From NCBI RefSeq assembly GCF_900167945.1, contig NZ_FUZA01000003.1, positions 124,001-188,000 on the forward strand: a stretch of 64,000 bases of DNA, in the 5' to 3' direction. The DNA is from Dyadobacter psychrophilus (GTDB lineage: Bacteria; Bacteroidota; Bacteroidia; Cytophagales; Spirosomataceae). The notes beneath the pieces were generated by a model, which saw only the letters and a list, made by a program, of their open reading frames with translations, ran no database searches and was not told where the DNA came from. The position numbers and the translations under genes are program-made. Below are positions 17,238-25,914 of the stretch, in pieces (position 1 is the stretch's first letter; each line of letters starts with the position of its first letter).

Positions 17238-19271
17238 TTAAATGACTTTTAGTTCGGAAATATCATTCGACAGCAGCTTGTAAATTGCTTCCTGCGAACG
17301 GATTCCCAGTCCTGTTCCTTTCAGGGAAACATTGTTCAATTCGCTGTCAATCATCACCGCCTGCTCCGTATCCTGCCATTGCAGCTCAATAATTTCCGTC
17401 ATCTTTGCTTTCAATGCTTCGCTGTAAATAGGGAAACAGACTTCTATGCGGCGATAAATGTTGCGGTTCATCCAGTCGGCAGAACCCATATAAACTTCCG
17501 GCTGGCCGTTATTGTGGAAAATAAACACGCGGCCGTGTTCCAGGAAACGGTCGACGATGCGCTTCACAGAAATATTTTCACTCTGCCCTTTTACGCCAGG
17601 TACGATGCGGCAGACGCTGCGAACGATAAGCCGGATCGTTATGCCTGCATTGGAAGCTTCGTACAGTTTATTGACCAGAACTTCTTCTTCCAGGTTGTTC
17701 AGCTTAATGGTAATTCCGGCTGCCAGGCCGCTTTTTGCATTCGCGATCTCCCGATCGATCAGTTGTAAAAATTTGGCCTGCAAATTAAATTGCGCCACAA
17801 GCAAATGCTGGAATGCGATAATATCCGAGCTGTCTGGCTTTTTCTTTTTGCTCAAAAACCGGAAAAGAGTTTCTGCTTCGGTTAGCATCGGTTGATGCGC
17901 TGTCAGCAAAATGTGATCCGTGTAAAAGCGCGCGGTTCCCTCATTAAGATTACCCGTTGCGAGCAGGCCCAGATAGGGACAAGTCGCGTGTTTTCTTTTC
18001 ACCAATGCGAGCTTCGCGTGTACTTTCAGCGCATTCACGCTGTGCACAATTTTCACACCGGCCGACTTCATTTTTTTCGCCCAGCGAATGTTATTGGCTT
18101 CATCAAATCGTGCTTTCAGCTCCACCAGAACGGTCACTTTCTTACCATTTTTGGCTGCGCTAATGAGTGCGAAAGCTATTTTGGAGTCATGCGCGACGCG
18201 ATACATGGTCGTGTAGATTTCTTCAACCTGCGGATTGATCGCCGCCTCATTGAAAAACCGCAGAATGGTGTCATAACTCTGGTAAGGCGCGTGCACCATC
18301 AGGTCACGTTCCAGGAGCGCGTCGAAAAGAGATGTATTTTCGTTCACTCCCTCTATGCCCTGTACGGCAAGCCATTTGGGATAGGTTTCCGCTGGCGGGC
18401 TTACGGGCAGTGAAGCCAGGTCTTTGAGATTATGATATCTGCCTCCCTGAACTACTGAGGCGCTTTTTAAGTCAAAAAAGGATATAATTTTTTGCAAGTG
18501 CCGCAATGATAGGCCCGGCTCAAACAAGAGGCGTGTAGCAAATCCAAAATCGCGCTTGCTCAGCTGTTTTTCAAATTTTTCCGCAATATCGTCTCCGTCT
18601 TCATCCATCATATCCAGCTCCGCGTCGCGCGTCACTTTGATATTGAACGATTCAATGCTAATGGCTTCCGGGAAAAGGCTTTTCAAATTGCGCTTAATGA
18701 TATCTTCCAGGAAAATAATGTAATCCTGGCCCTCAACCGTGATTTTCAAAAATCGGCTCAGGTTACCAGCCGGAATGTTAACAAGGGCAATGTGTTCATC
18801 ATCCGGAGGAAATTTTAAGATTACAACGAGGTAAAGCTGGTTGTTTTCGGGAAAAAAAGACGTGCTTTTTTTCAAAAAAACAGGCTGCAAAAATCCAGCG
18901 ACCTGCGCAAAAAAGTAATCATTGACTATACCGGAGATTTCTTCGGGGATGCCGTTTTTGTAACAGAAATGCACCCCGAGCTTTGTCAACGAGGGAATTA
19001 TGAATTCACGTAATATGGTTCCGAATTCATCCTGCTGCTTGTCGATTATCATTCCCGCCTTACTGAAAGCATTCTCATTTTTATCCTGAATTTCCTTCTT
19101 TTGCAGATAAGGCATCCGAACCCGATAAAACTCGTCCAGATTGGAGGAATAAATAGAGAGAAAGCGAATGCGCTCCATCAGCGGCACGGATTCATTGGCT
19201 GCTTCCTGTAAAACACGCCCGTTGAAGGAAAGCCAGCTGATATCACGGTTGAAATAGCGGTACTTTTCCAT
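17238..19271 (-). CDS. ppk1: Polyphosphate kinase 1
   Basis: This enzyme makes long-chain polyphosphate from ATP, reversibly, in the cytoplasm or at the inner membrane. The 677 residues match the family length. The N-terminal signature is RYFNRDISWLSFN with SSNLDEFYRVRMP. The two catalytic PLD-like domains hold H418 in ALKVHAKLALVKR, the autophosphorylated histidine, and H586 in VFIFHNNGQPEVYMGSADW. The start at MEKYRYFNRD is standard. It begins 6 bases after the HD-PycTM gene, in the middle of a five-gene operon, so its expression is tied to that putative nucleotide-signalling pair. Confidence 0.96.
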   Translation of the reverse strand: MEKYRYFNRDISWLSFNGRVLQEAANESVPLMERIRFLSIYSSNLDEFYRVRMPYLQKKEIQDKNENAFSKAGMIIDKQQDEFGTILREFIIPSLTKLGVHFCYKNGIPEEISGIVNDYFFAQVAGFLQPVFLKKSTSFFPENNQLYLVVILKFPPDDEHIALVNIPAGNLSRFLKITVEGQDYIIFLEDIIKRNLKSLFPEAISIESFNIKVTRDAELDMMDEDGDDIAEKFEKQLSKRDFGFATRLLFEPGLSLRHLQKIISFFDLKSASVVQGGRYHNLKDLASLPVSPPAETYPKWLAVQGIEGVNENTSLFDALLERDLMVHAPYQSYDTILRFFNEAAINPQVEEIYTTMYRVAHDSKIAFALISAAKNGKKVTVLVELKARFDEANNIRWAKKMKSAGVKIVHSVNALKVHAKLALVKRKHATCPYLGLLATGNLNEGTARFYTDHILLTAHQPMLTEAETLFRFLSKKKKPDSSDIIAFQHLLVAQFNLQAKFLQLIDREIANAKSGLAAGITIKLNNLEEEVLVNKLYEASNAGITIRLIVRSVCRIVPGVKGQSENISVKRIVDRFLEHGRVFIFHNNGQPEVYMGSADWMNRNIYRRIEVCFPIYSEALKAKMTEIIELQWQDTEQAVMIDSELNNVSLKGTGLGIRSQEAIYKLLSNDISELKVI

Positions 19272-19277
19272 AACTGA

Positions 19278-20528
19278 TCAATGTTCAAAAATAGCGGAAG
19301 CAGTTACGAAGGCAATGACGGATACGACTATACCGAACATGAAGACATTATAAGCAATCCGCAGTAACCTGTATTTCCGGCCTAGTACAACGCCCTGGGA
19401 ATAAACATCTTTGGTCAAACTCCCGTATAAAAAATCACGGTCGTTCATCATGCGCTGCATGCCATTGGAATAGTCATTGTATGACATCCGGTAAAAATTT
19501 CCAAAGAAAAGCAAATTCACATTTTTGGTATCAATATCCTCTTGCGTAAATGTGCCATGCGGGATCGTAGGCCGCGTGGAAAGGATCGAGAAAACCATGG
19601 TAACCATACAAACCGTCAGCAAAAGCATTGTCGGAACGATCAGATAAGTGTTGTCTTCCAGCTTCCGGATAAGTATACTGAGCAGGACGGAAATGATAAT
19701 GGATGTGGTAGTGATCATGATATGTGCCTTATTATCAGCCATATCACTCAGTCGCTGGTGGTTATTGGAACTGATCCTGAACATGGTTTCAATGCCTTTG
19801 TCCGGACGATCGTTCTTCACTTTTTTGATGTCCATGATTTCCGGCGCAGTTGCAGGTGTAAAAAGCTGCGCGGCTGGCTCGATAACCGGATCCTCTGCCT
19901 TCTTGAAAACCTCTTCGGGTATGCCGGAATTTTCCAGGTCTTTTTCTTTCAGTTTTTCAATGTTCTTACGCTTTTGCTTATCCAGCAGGTCACGGCAGTA
20001 ATCGGTTTGAAATGTGTGCGATTCCAGTAATGCGATGGTGTTTTTCCGCCATTGGGCCTTGTCCATTTTTTTGCCGGAACGTTGCTCCGCCTCCTTTCGC
20101 ACGAGCTTGTTCCAGTCTGAAAACTCTGGCGTCCCAAAATGAAACAGATCGGCGTCACAAACGACCTGCTGCAAAAAATTCTTCGGATTTTGAGGCCATA
20201 TCGTCGCTAAAATACAACCTTCAACCTCGGCTATAACGCTTTCATCTATTTCCTCCGAACGCAGGAATTCGGCGGCAAGCGCTGCTCCTCTTTGTTCATG
20301 ACCAGCCGCCTCGCCGGTGCTGTAACCAGTGTCGTGAAACCAGGCGGCGGTCACTACGATAAACGTTTCTTTGTCCTCTAACCGGTAATGATTGGCGATA
20401 TTAACCGCATTGGACACAACGGCTTCGGTATGCACCAAATTATGGTAACTGAGTTGCGCCAGCTCTTTTGTACCAAAAAAATGATGGACATGATGCCTTA
20501 CCTTGTCGAGCCGATGGTTGTAATTCAT
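19278..20528 (-). CDS. HD-domain phosphohydrolase fused to a Pycsar-type (DUF5706) membrane effector domain
   Basis: This 416-residue two-domain protein begins with an HD hydrolase (about 1-185). Metal ligands are H29 and H33 (YHNLVH), H65-D66 (AAWFHDTGYS) and D125/D127 (VVCDADLF). A charged linker (about 186-240) leads to a C-terminal domain with two helices near 268-288 and 294-316 and a last one near 388-412. Its ETMFRISSNNHQRLSDMADN lead-in is the signature of DUF5706, the family that includes PycTM, the membrane-disrupting effector of Pycsar anti-phage systems. HD enzymes cleave nucleotides such as cyclic nucleotides or ppGpp, so one protein may both sense and remove a signal (inference). 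It lies between the cyclase-like GAF gene (35 bases upstream) and ppk1 (6 bases downstream). Confidence 0.88.
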   Translation of the reverse strand: MNYNHRLDKVRHHVHHFFGTKELAQLSYHNLVHTEAVVSNAVNIANHYRLEDKETFIVVTAAWFHDTGYSTGEAAGHEQRGAALAAEFLRSEEIDESVIAEVEGCILATIWPQNPKNFLQQVVCDADLFHFGTPEFSDWNKLVRKEAEQRSGKKMDKAQWRKNTIALLESHTFQTDYCRDLLDKQKRKNIEKLKEKDLENSGIPEEVFKKAEDPVIEPAAQLFTPATAPEIMDIKKVKNDRPDKGIETMFRISSNNHQRLSDMADNKAHIMITTTSIIISVLLSILIRKLEDNTYLIVPTMLLLTVCMVTMVFSILSTRPTIPHGTFTQEDIDTKNVNLLFFGNFYRMSYNDYSNGMQRMMNDRDFLYGSLTKDVYSQGVVLGRKYRLLRIAYNVFMFGIVVSVIAFVTASAIFEH

Positions 20529-20563
20529 AGAAGTTCAATTTTATATAGCGCATTAACATTGTA

Positions 20564-22960
20564 TCAGGTCCACTCGGATTCGAGGTTGACCCCGATCCTG
20601 AGCGCTTTCAATCCGGTAACGCCCTGCAATTCTTCGAGATCAAGAAATTCCAGGTCATCATTTAAAGTCTTTTTTTCCTGTAAATACCGGATATAACCTA
20701 CATATTCTTCGGCAGATTTACTATTAAAATAAACCAGCGCTATTTTTCCTGGCTGCGTAAGGCGCTCGCCAGTTCCTTTAATGTGGACTTTATCAATGCG
20801 TTTTTTAATTACCTGATAGCGAATATTGTATGCGCCTTCCACGTCGAACCTCCGCTCGTCGTCGCGAAAACTAATGTCAATGCTACTGGAATGGATAAAG
20901 ATCAACTGCGTGGTTTGCAGCGGCTTATCCATTTGAGAAATGAGCGAATTGGTGATTTTAGCAATAGCCGCCATGGACGTCAACTGCCAGAGGCGGATAT
21001 TTTTGAGATACAGTTCGCTAAATTTTTTCTCAGGCTCAATGGACTGTCCGATATAAATGTCATACTCAATCCCATCCGTCCGGAATTTCTCGAAGTAGCA
21101 TGGATAAGACTGCTGAATTTCCTTTCTGAACAAGTCCAGATAGAGATTTACCGATGAATTGACCTTTTGCATGGAAGCTTCCAGCGCTCTTCTGTTGGCA
21201 TATGCAGCGCCATTCAGCTCGTCTGTGATTTTGAAATATCTATCAATTACATCCACCAGTTCTTCGCTTTCGTCATCCGGAATATCGGAAGCTGTCTGAA
21301 AAACCCGGGCTTCTTTGAAATGGACCAGGAATGGATGTGCCTCATATTCAAGAAAGTCGCGCACGCGCATTTCGTCGCTGTCGGTTGTATCATTGTCGAT
21401 TTCTTCGATCCATTTCTTACACTTATAGATCATTTCATCGGCCAGTCCGAAGCCAAGTTTCTGCTTTAAAATCGTAAAGGTTTCAATCAATAAATCAAAT
21501 TGTAAATGTAAATCGTCCCTTAGTGCAGCATTCCTTTCCAACGTGGAATTCCGGATATCGATGGCCCCATAAAGCGGATATACATTCCGGAACTGAATAT
21601 TTTCAATGGTGGGTGAAGGCAGTTGCAGCGATTTGTCTCTGAGATAGTGCCACGCAGTTTCTCTGAACCGCCATTGAACGGCAGGCTGCAGCGAAGTAAA
21701 TTTCTCTCTGATCACATTGTCGATCTCTACATTGAACTCGTCAATGTAATATTTCATCATTTGGCCTATGAAGGGAAGAGCTGCATCCAGCCGGGCCAGC
21801 ACACGTTCGTCAATCGCCTTTTGCGACTTGGAATACACTTCCAAAACACCAATAGCTTTACTATCATAATAAACCGGCAGCAATGCATAGGATTCAACGC
21901 CATCGGCTTTCAAGGTGCGGATGAAATCCATCTTGCTTTCATCTTCAAGCGCCAGATTTCTCATAAACACCACCTTAGGAGCCTGAAAATACTGGTTAGC
22001 CATGGACAGATACATGTCTTCCGCCTTGTTATCTTGAAGCGCCGCAGTCATCAGCTTGCTGAAAAGCACGGTGCTACGATCGAAAACAAGCTTATTGTTC
22101 ACACGCAGGACGGGCAGCAATCCAAAATCAATGTCCGAATTGCAGGCGAGCATTTTCAGCGCATCTGTGACATTCCTGAAATAAGTGTTTGCATCGTAGG
22201 AAGCACGATCGAGGATTGCGCTTTTGATATTATCAACTGCATGCTCGGCCGTTACATCCGTGAATGTAATCACCGAAAAGCCCTCAAACCTGAACATTGT
22301 CAACGGAAGCAGCCGGGCCAGCACCGTGATGTCGTTGGATTCCTGCAATTCTTTCCGGATTTCCTCCAGATCAAGTTCGGGAAGACTTCCCTTGGCATAT
22401 ACGTCGGCAAAACGGGTGTCCAGATTTGCACGGTAATATCGTTTAAGCCCTGTCTTATCATCGTTCAGCGCGATGATCATGTCGTTTTCGTGCAGGGCAG
22501 GAAAATGATAAAGCCGTTCGAGAATAAACGAATAAAGCTTTTTCATTTTTTGCTGCACATTGATTACGGTCTTATCCGCAATTTCGCACCGTACACAGCC
22601 CGAATTGTCCGTCATAAGCTTGTAAAAGCCCGACGTTCCATAAAATACGACTGGACTCACAGGTGTGCTGAGTGCCCAAAAAACATCATCTTCGTTTGTA
22701 ACGGGTGGCATTAGCATGCCATAAACCAAACTTAACTCTTCTCTGAAATCCGCGATGTTATTGATATCAATGTCTGCGGAAAAGGCCGGATTCGACCGCA
22801 GCCGGTCCAGCACCATAGAGAAGAATGTTTTTTTGACTGTTTGTTCCTGTCCTGCTTTCTCTTCCAGAAAATTGATAAAATTTCTGAAAGAGATGGAAGA
22901 ATCAATTTTCTGGAGACCGTATGGTGCATCTTGGATTACATCAATAATAGTCGGTTCCAT
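20564..22960 (-). CDS. GAF-domain protein with divergent nucleotide-cyclase-like C-terminal region
   Basis: This is a 798-residue soluble protein and the first gene of the five-gene operon. A GAF domain is visible at about 255-405 (SYALLPVYYDSKAIGVLEVY). After it, NVYPLYGAIDIRNSTLERN (459-477) looks like the first metal-binding strand of class III cyclases (D468 in DIxxST). Near the end, GTGERLTQPGKIALVY (729-744) looks like the RL...PGxI strand of the same fold. The usual second metal Asp about 40 residues later is not evident; a 170-residue helical insertion separates the halves, so catalysis is doubtful. A GAF sensor is certain enough; a cyclase-like fold is inference. Its neighbour is a PycTM-domain protein, the classical partner of cyclases. 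Confidence 0.7.
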   Translation of the reverse strand: MEPTIIDVIQDAPYGLQKIDSSISFRNFINFLEEKAGQEQTVKKTFFSMVLDRLRSNPAFSADIDINNIADFREELSLVYGMLMPPVTNEDDVFWALSTPVSPVVFYGTSGFYKLMTDNSGCVRCEIADKTVINVQQKMKKLYSFILERLYHFPALHENDMIIALNDDKTGLKRYYRANLDTRFADVYAKGSLPELDLEEIRKELQESNDITVLARLLPLTMFRFEGFSVITFTDVTAEHAVDNIKSAILDRASYDANTYFRNVTDALKMLACNSDIDFGLLPVLRVNNKLVFDRSTVLFSKLMTAALQDNKAEDMYLSMANQYFQAPKVVFMRNLALEDESKMDFIRTLKADGVESYALLPVYYDSKAIGVLEVYSKSQKAIDERVLARLDAALPFIGQMMKYYIDEFNVEIDNVIREKFTSLQPAVQWRFRETAWHYLRDKSLQLPSPTIENIQFRNVYPLYGAIDIRNSTLERNAALRDDLHLQFDLLIETFTILKQKLGFGLADEMIYKCKKWIEEIDNDTTDSDEMRVRDFLEYEAHPFLVHFKEARVFQTASDIPDDESEELVDVIDRYFKITDELNGAAYANRRALEASMQKVNSSVNLYLDLFRKEIQQSYPCYFEKFRTDGIEYDIYIGQSIEPEKKFSELYLKNIRLWQLTSMAAIAKITNSLISQMDKPLQTTQLIFIHSSSIDISFRDDERRFDVEGAYNIRYQVIKKRIDKVHIKGTGERLTQPGKIALVYFNSKSAEEYVGYIRYLQEKKTLNDDLEFLDLEELQGVTGLKALRIGVNLESEWT

Positions 22961-22973
22961 TATAATATTTTTT

Positions 22974-23017
22974 AAAACGCGTTTCCATCTCCGACGGTCG
23001 TCAAAAATCCGCGTTTT
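22974..23017. repeat. Inverted repeat between ndh and the GAF operon
   Basis: AAAACGCG at 22974-22981 is repeated inverted at 23010-23017 (CGCGTTTT), 28 bases apart, and the spacer holds the small palindrome CGACGGTCG. In the 85-base gap it could end ndh transcription or act as an operator for the operon that starts at 22960. Confidence 0.35.
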
Positions 23018-23045
23018 TTGTTAAATTCCAATGTTAAATTTTAAG

Positions 23046-24332
23046 TTACTCTTTTAAAACCGGTTCTTTAACCTTCTCTGTGACAGACGGTTTAATGATC
23101 ATTCGGAGTGACTGATCTTTTGTAAAATAGGCCACCATCCAGTTGTAAAGCGTCTTGATCCGGTTGCGGTGATTGATCAGCGAGATCAAGTGTATAAACA
23201 GCCATGCGAGCCAAGCGATCACGCCTTTAAAATGCAGCTTCGGCGACGGCATGTCCACAACGGCTTTTGCACGGCCAATGATAGCCATGGAACCCTTGTC
23301 GTGGTATGCAAATGGTTTTAGTGGCTGATGTTCAGCGGTTCGCCGGAAATTCTCCGCTAATGTTTTGCCTTGCTGGATGGCAACCTGCGCTACCTGCGGG
23401 TGCCCGTTGGGAAACTTGGGATCCGTTTGCTGCAAGCTGGCGTCCCCGATCGCGTAAATATTGTAGGAACCGATCAGCTTATTGTAGGCGTCCACAAGCA
23501 TTCTGCGTCCACGGCCATACGCTTCCGGCGGAATGCCTTCGAAAACTTTCCCCGTAACGCCGGCGGCCCAGATCAATGTTTTGGCTTCAATACATTCACC
23601 TTCACTGAAACACACCTTATCGTCAACAAAATCGGAAACGTGCGTATTCAGCTTGATTTTCACGCCCAGCTTGCGCAATGCTTCGTAAGTGTCCTTTTGT
23701 GAGGCTTCGCTCATGGGAGAAAGCAATGCATCACCGCCATCCACCAGGTAAATTTCACTTCCTTTTCCGGCCAGCTCAGGATATTCTTTTCTTAAAATCC
23801 CGTTGCGCATTTCTGCAAACATACCGGAGATTTCTACGCCCGTAGGCCCGCCGCCGGCGATAACAACGGTCAACAGCTTTCTGACTTCCTCGGGATCTTC
23901 GGAGATTGTGGCTTGCTCCATCTGCTGCAAAAGACGATTTCGCATGCCGATGGCATCTTCGACGGTTTTCATGGGCGTAGCGTTACGCTTCACATTTTCC
24001 ATGCCGAAGAAGTTGGTCTCTGCCCCGGTTGCGAAAACCAGGAAGTCGTAGTCCAGCTCTCCGTTGGAAAGGATTATCTTATTCTCGGTGGTGACTACAC
24101 TTTGCAACTCTCCAAGTCGGAATGCCAGATTACCCTTGCCTCTGAAAAGCTTGCGGAACGGATAACTAATGCTCGACGGCTCCAAAAAGGCCGTGGCAAC
24201 CTGATAAATCAGGGGCGGAAAAAAATTATAGTTGTTCTTATCTACGAGTGTTACTTCAAACTTGTTATTCTTGGCCAGGTCGAGGGCCAGGTTCACACCG
24301 GCAAATCCTCCTCCTACAATGACAATTTTCAT
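23046..24332 (-). CDS. ndh: Type II NADH dehydrogenase (NDH-2)
   Basis: This FAD enzyme passes electrons from NADH to quinone at the inner membrane without pumping protons. In 428 residues the FAD-binding GGGFAG is at 7-12 and the second dinucleotide motif AGGGPTGVEISGMFAEM is near 160. LIWAAGV and YAIGDAS are the classic NDH-2 segments. The amphipathic C-terminus (IAWLAWLFIHLISLINHRNR) is the membrane-binding tail of this family. It is a single gene, 101 bases after the methyltransferase gene that ends the sphingolipid run, with its own control probable. Confidence 0.9.
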   Translation of the reverse strand: MKIVIVGGGFAGVNLALDLAKNNKFEVTLVDKNNYNFFPPLIYQVATAFLEPSSISYPFRKLFRGKGNLAFRLGELQSVVTTENKIILSNGELDYDFLVFATGAETNFFGMENVKRNATPMKTVEDAIGMRNRLLQQMEQATISEDPEEVRKLLTVVIAGGGPTGVEISGMFAEMRNGILRKEYPELAGKGSEIYLVDGGDALLSPMSEASQKDTYEALRKLGVKIKLNTHVSDFVDDKVCFSEGECIEAKTLIWAAGVTGKVFEGIPPEAYGRGRRMLVDAYNKLIGSYNIYAIGDASLQQTDPKFPNGHPQVAQVAIQQGKTLAENFRRTAEHQPLKPFAYHDKGSMAIIGRAKAVVDMPSPKLHFKGVIAWLAWLFIHLISLINHRNRIKTLYNWMVAYFTKDQSLRMIIKPSVTEKVKEPVLKE

Positions 24333-24433
24333 AATGCTTACTGTTTTTTAGGGGGTAATGATGTTAATAATTTGTTCCGCATTGATCGGCAACAGTCTGC
24401 ATAGCCCCAGGTAAGATTATAAAAAGAGGCACG

Positions 24434-25165
24434 CTAGGCCAGGCTGTCGGTCATTTTCCCCGATTTTTTCAAGTATTTGATATAACCATAAACAAGGCCG
24501 AGAAAAACGGTAATGCCTATGAAAAGCTTTAAACGCGTATCGCTATCGGGGGTAAGCTCGGGATATCTGAACAGGATGATGGCCGTGATCCCTACTAACC
24601 AGACGAACAACGTGTTATATTCCTTTAAAATCCATCTTTTATAATTGAAGCGCATATCATTGAACGTCTCCGACATGCCACTGAAATTGATAATCCACCG
24701 GTTTACCTTCCTGCAATAATTGTCAAAATCAGCCCCGAACTTGTTGCGCAAAAAGTTCTCTTCTGCCAGCACGATCGCCTGATATATGAACAAAAAAGAC
24801 GGCATAACAATGCCCACATATACCAAAGAATTCGACAAAATTCCCACACCCAGCAACATTAGGATATTTCCAACATAAAGTGGGTTTCGGCAATGTTTAA
24901 AAATCCCTTCGGTCACCAGCTTCTCGGCATATACCCTCCTGTCACGGCCGCCGCGGATAATGTAGGCAAGACCAATGGTTATACCCCGGATTATCTCACC
25001 CGAAAAAGTCACCAGCAAGCCAAGAATGATTGGAAACAGATAATATTTCTCTCCAAAATGTTCTGGTTTGAACAGCAAAGGCGAGGGTAAAAATAAAAGC
25101 AGATACAGAAAAATGAATAAAATATTCCTGAACCTGAAAAAGAAATTGCCGATTGTGACCATCAT
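24434..25165 (-). CDS. Integral-membrane methyltransferase, isoprenylcysteine/phospholipid type
   Basis: This 243-residue membrane protein has about six helices. The SAM-binding signature of the ICMT/PEMT superfamily is clear: VTEGIFKHCRNPLYVGNI (about 88-105), followed by AEENFLRNKFGADFDNYCRKV with the conserved Glu-Glu and acidic-aromatic tail. Family members methylate lipids or membrane-near carboxyl and amino groups. The start codon overlaps the cmoA stop by 4 bases, so both are made together. It might use carboxy-SAM rather than SAM (inference). It is the last gene of the 14-gene run. Confidence 0.8.
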   Translation of the reverse strand: MMVTIGNFFFRFRNILFIFLYLLLFLPSPLLFKPEHFGEKYYLFPIILGLLVTFSGEIIRGITIGLAYIIRGGRDRRVYAEKLVTEGIFKHCRNPLYVGNILMLLGVGILSNSLVYVGIVMPSFLFIYQAIVLAEENFLRNKFGADFDNYCRKVNRWIINFSGMSETFNDMRFNYKRWILKEYNTLFVWLVGITAIILFRYPELTPDSDTRLKLFIGITVFLGLVYGYIKYLKKSGKMTDSLA

Positions 25166-25908
25166 TTTTTATAAGCGATTAGACCTGAAAAATTATACCA
25201 TTTGAAGAAAGTTTCACAATCTCCAAAGCCCGTTTCCTTCAATAAAAGCAGGTTTTCAGACAGCTTATATGGAATCAAAACGTTTTCCAGGGCCTCCCTT
25301 TTCTGCGAAATTTCCATCTCGCTGTAATGGTTACGGCGCTTATAATTGTAATAATATTTGATAAAGTCGCGATTGAAAACGGTGCTCTCTGCAAGCACTT
25401 TTTCAACTAACAACAACACGCCTCCAGGGTTAAGCCCTTCGTAAATGTTGCGTAATAAGCGCTCTCTGTAAAGCGGCCTTACAAATTGTAATGTAAGGCA
25501 AAGGATCACAACCGAAGCATTCTTGATCGGCAGCTTCTCGTGCAGGTCGCCCGTTACGAGCTCGAAGGGGCGCACAAAACCTGCTTCCTTTAACTTTACA
25601 TCACATTTTTCAAGCATCTCGGTCGACTCGTCGATCCCGATGAACCGGATGTCGGACGGGATGAGCTTGTCTATCTCGATCATCGTGGTGCCCGTGGAGC
25701 ATCCCAGATCGTACACAAAACTTCCTTCTTTGACGTGATCCGCCGCAATCTCTCCCAGCATGCGCTGCATTTCGTTGTAAAACGGGACTGATCTGCTGAC
25801 CATGTCGTCAAAAACTTTTACAACTGTTGTCCCGAATTTAAAATCCGACACTTTGGTAATTTCATCTTTGAAAACATTGTCCTGTTCGGGTTGCGGTGTC
25901 TCTGTCAT
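25162..25908 (-). CDS. cmoA: Carboxy-S-adenosyl-L-methionine synthase
   Basis: CmoA converts SAM and prephenate to carboxy-SAM, which CmoB uses for wobble uridine modification in gamma-proteobacteria. The 248 residues align with E. coli CmoA throughout. The FDDMVSRSVPFYNEM segment matches its FPDMIQRSVPGYS. The SAM loop VYDLGCSTGTT, the LTLQF strand, LNPGGVLLLVEK and YSEMEISQKREALENV (with the carboxylate-binding Arg of SQKR) are all kept. No cmoB is seen here. It lies between a fatty-acid hydroxylase (6 bases) and a membrane methyltransferase (4-base overlap) in a lipid gene cluster, an unexpected place for a tRNA enzyme. Confidence 0.9.
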   Translation of the reverse strand: MTETPQPEQDNVFKDEITKVSDFKFGTTVVKVFDDMVSRSVPFYNEMQRMLGEIAADHVKEGSFVYDLGCSTGTTMIEIDKLIPSDIRFIGIDESTEMLEKCDVKLKEAGFVRPFELVTGDLHEKLPIKNASVVILCLTLQFVRPLYRERLLRNIYEGLNPGGVLLLVEKVLAESTVFNRDFIKYYYNYKRRNHYSEMEISQKREALENVLIPYKLSENLLLLKETGFGDCETFFKWYNFSGLIAYKK

Positions 25909-25914
25909 ACTAGA

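Noticed and set aside
21623..22714. 363-codon open frame on the plus strand inside the GAF protein gene
   Set aside because: Antisense shadow of a well supported 798-residue gene; the protein has no recognisable domain and a low-complexity composition typical of shadows.
19278..22960. The GAF and HD-PycTM pair considered as a standard Pycsar anti-phage system
   Set aside because: The cyclase-like part lacks a clear second metal Asp, the effector is fused to an HD enzyme, and the pair sits in an operon with ppk1 rather than in a defence island. It is kept only as a candidate relative.
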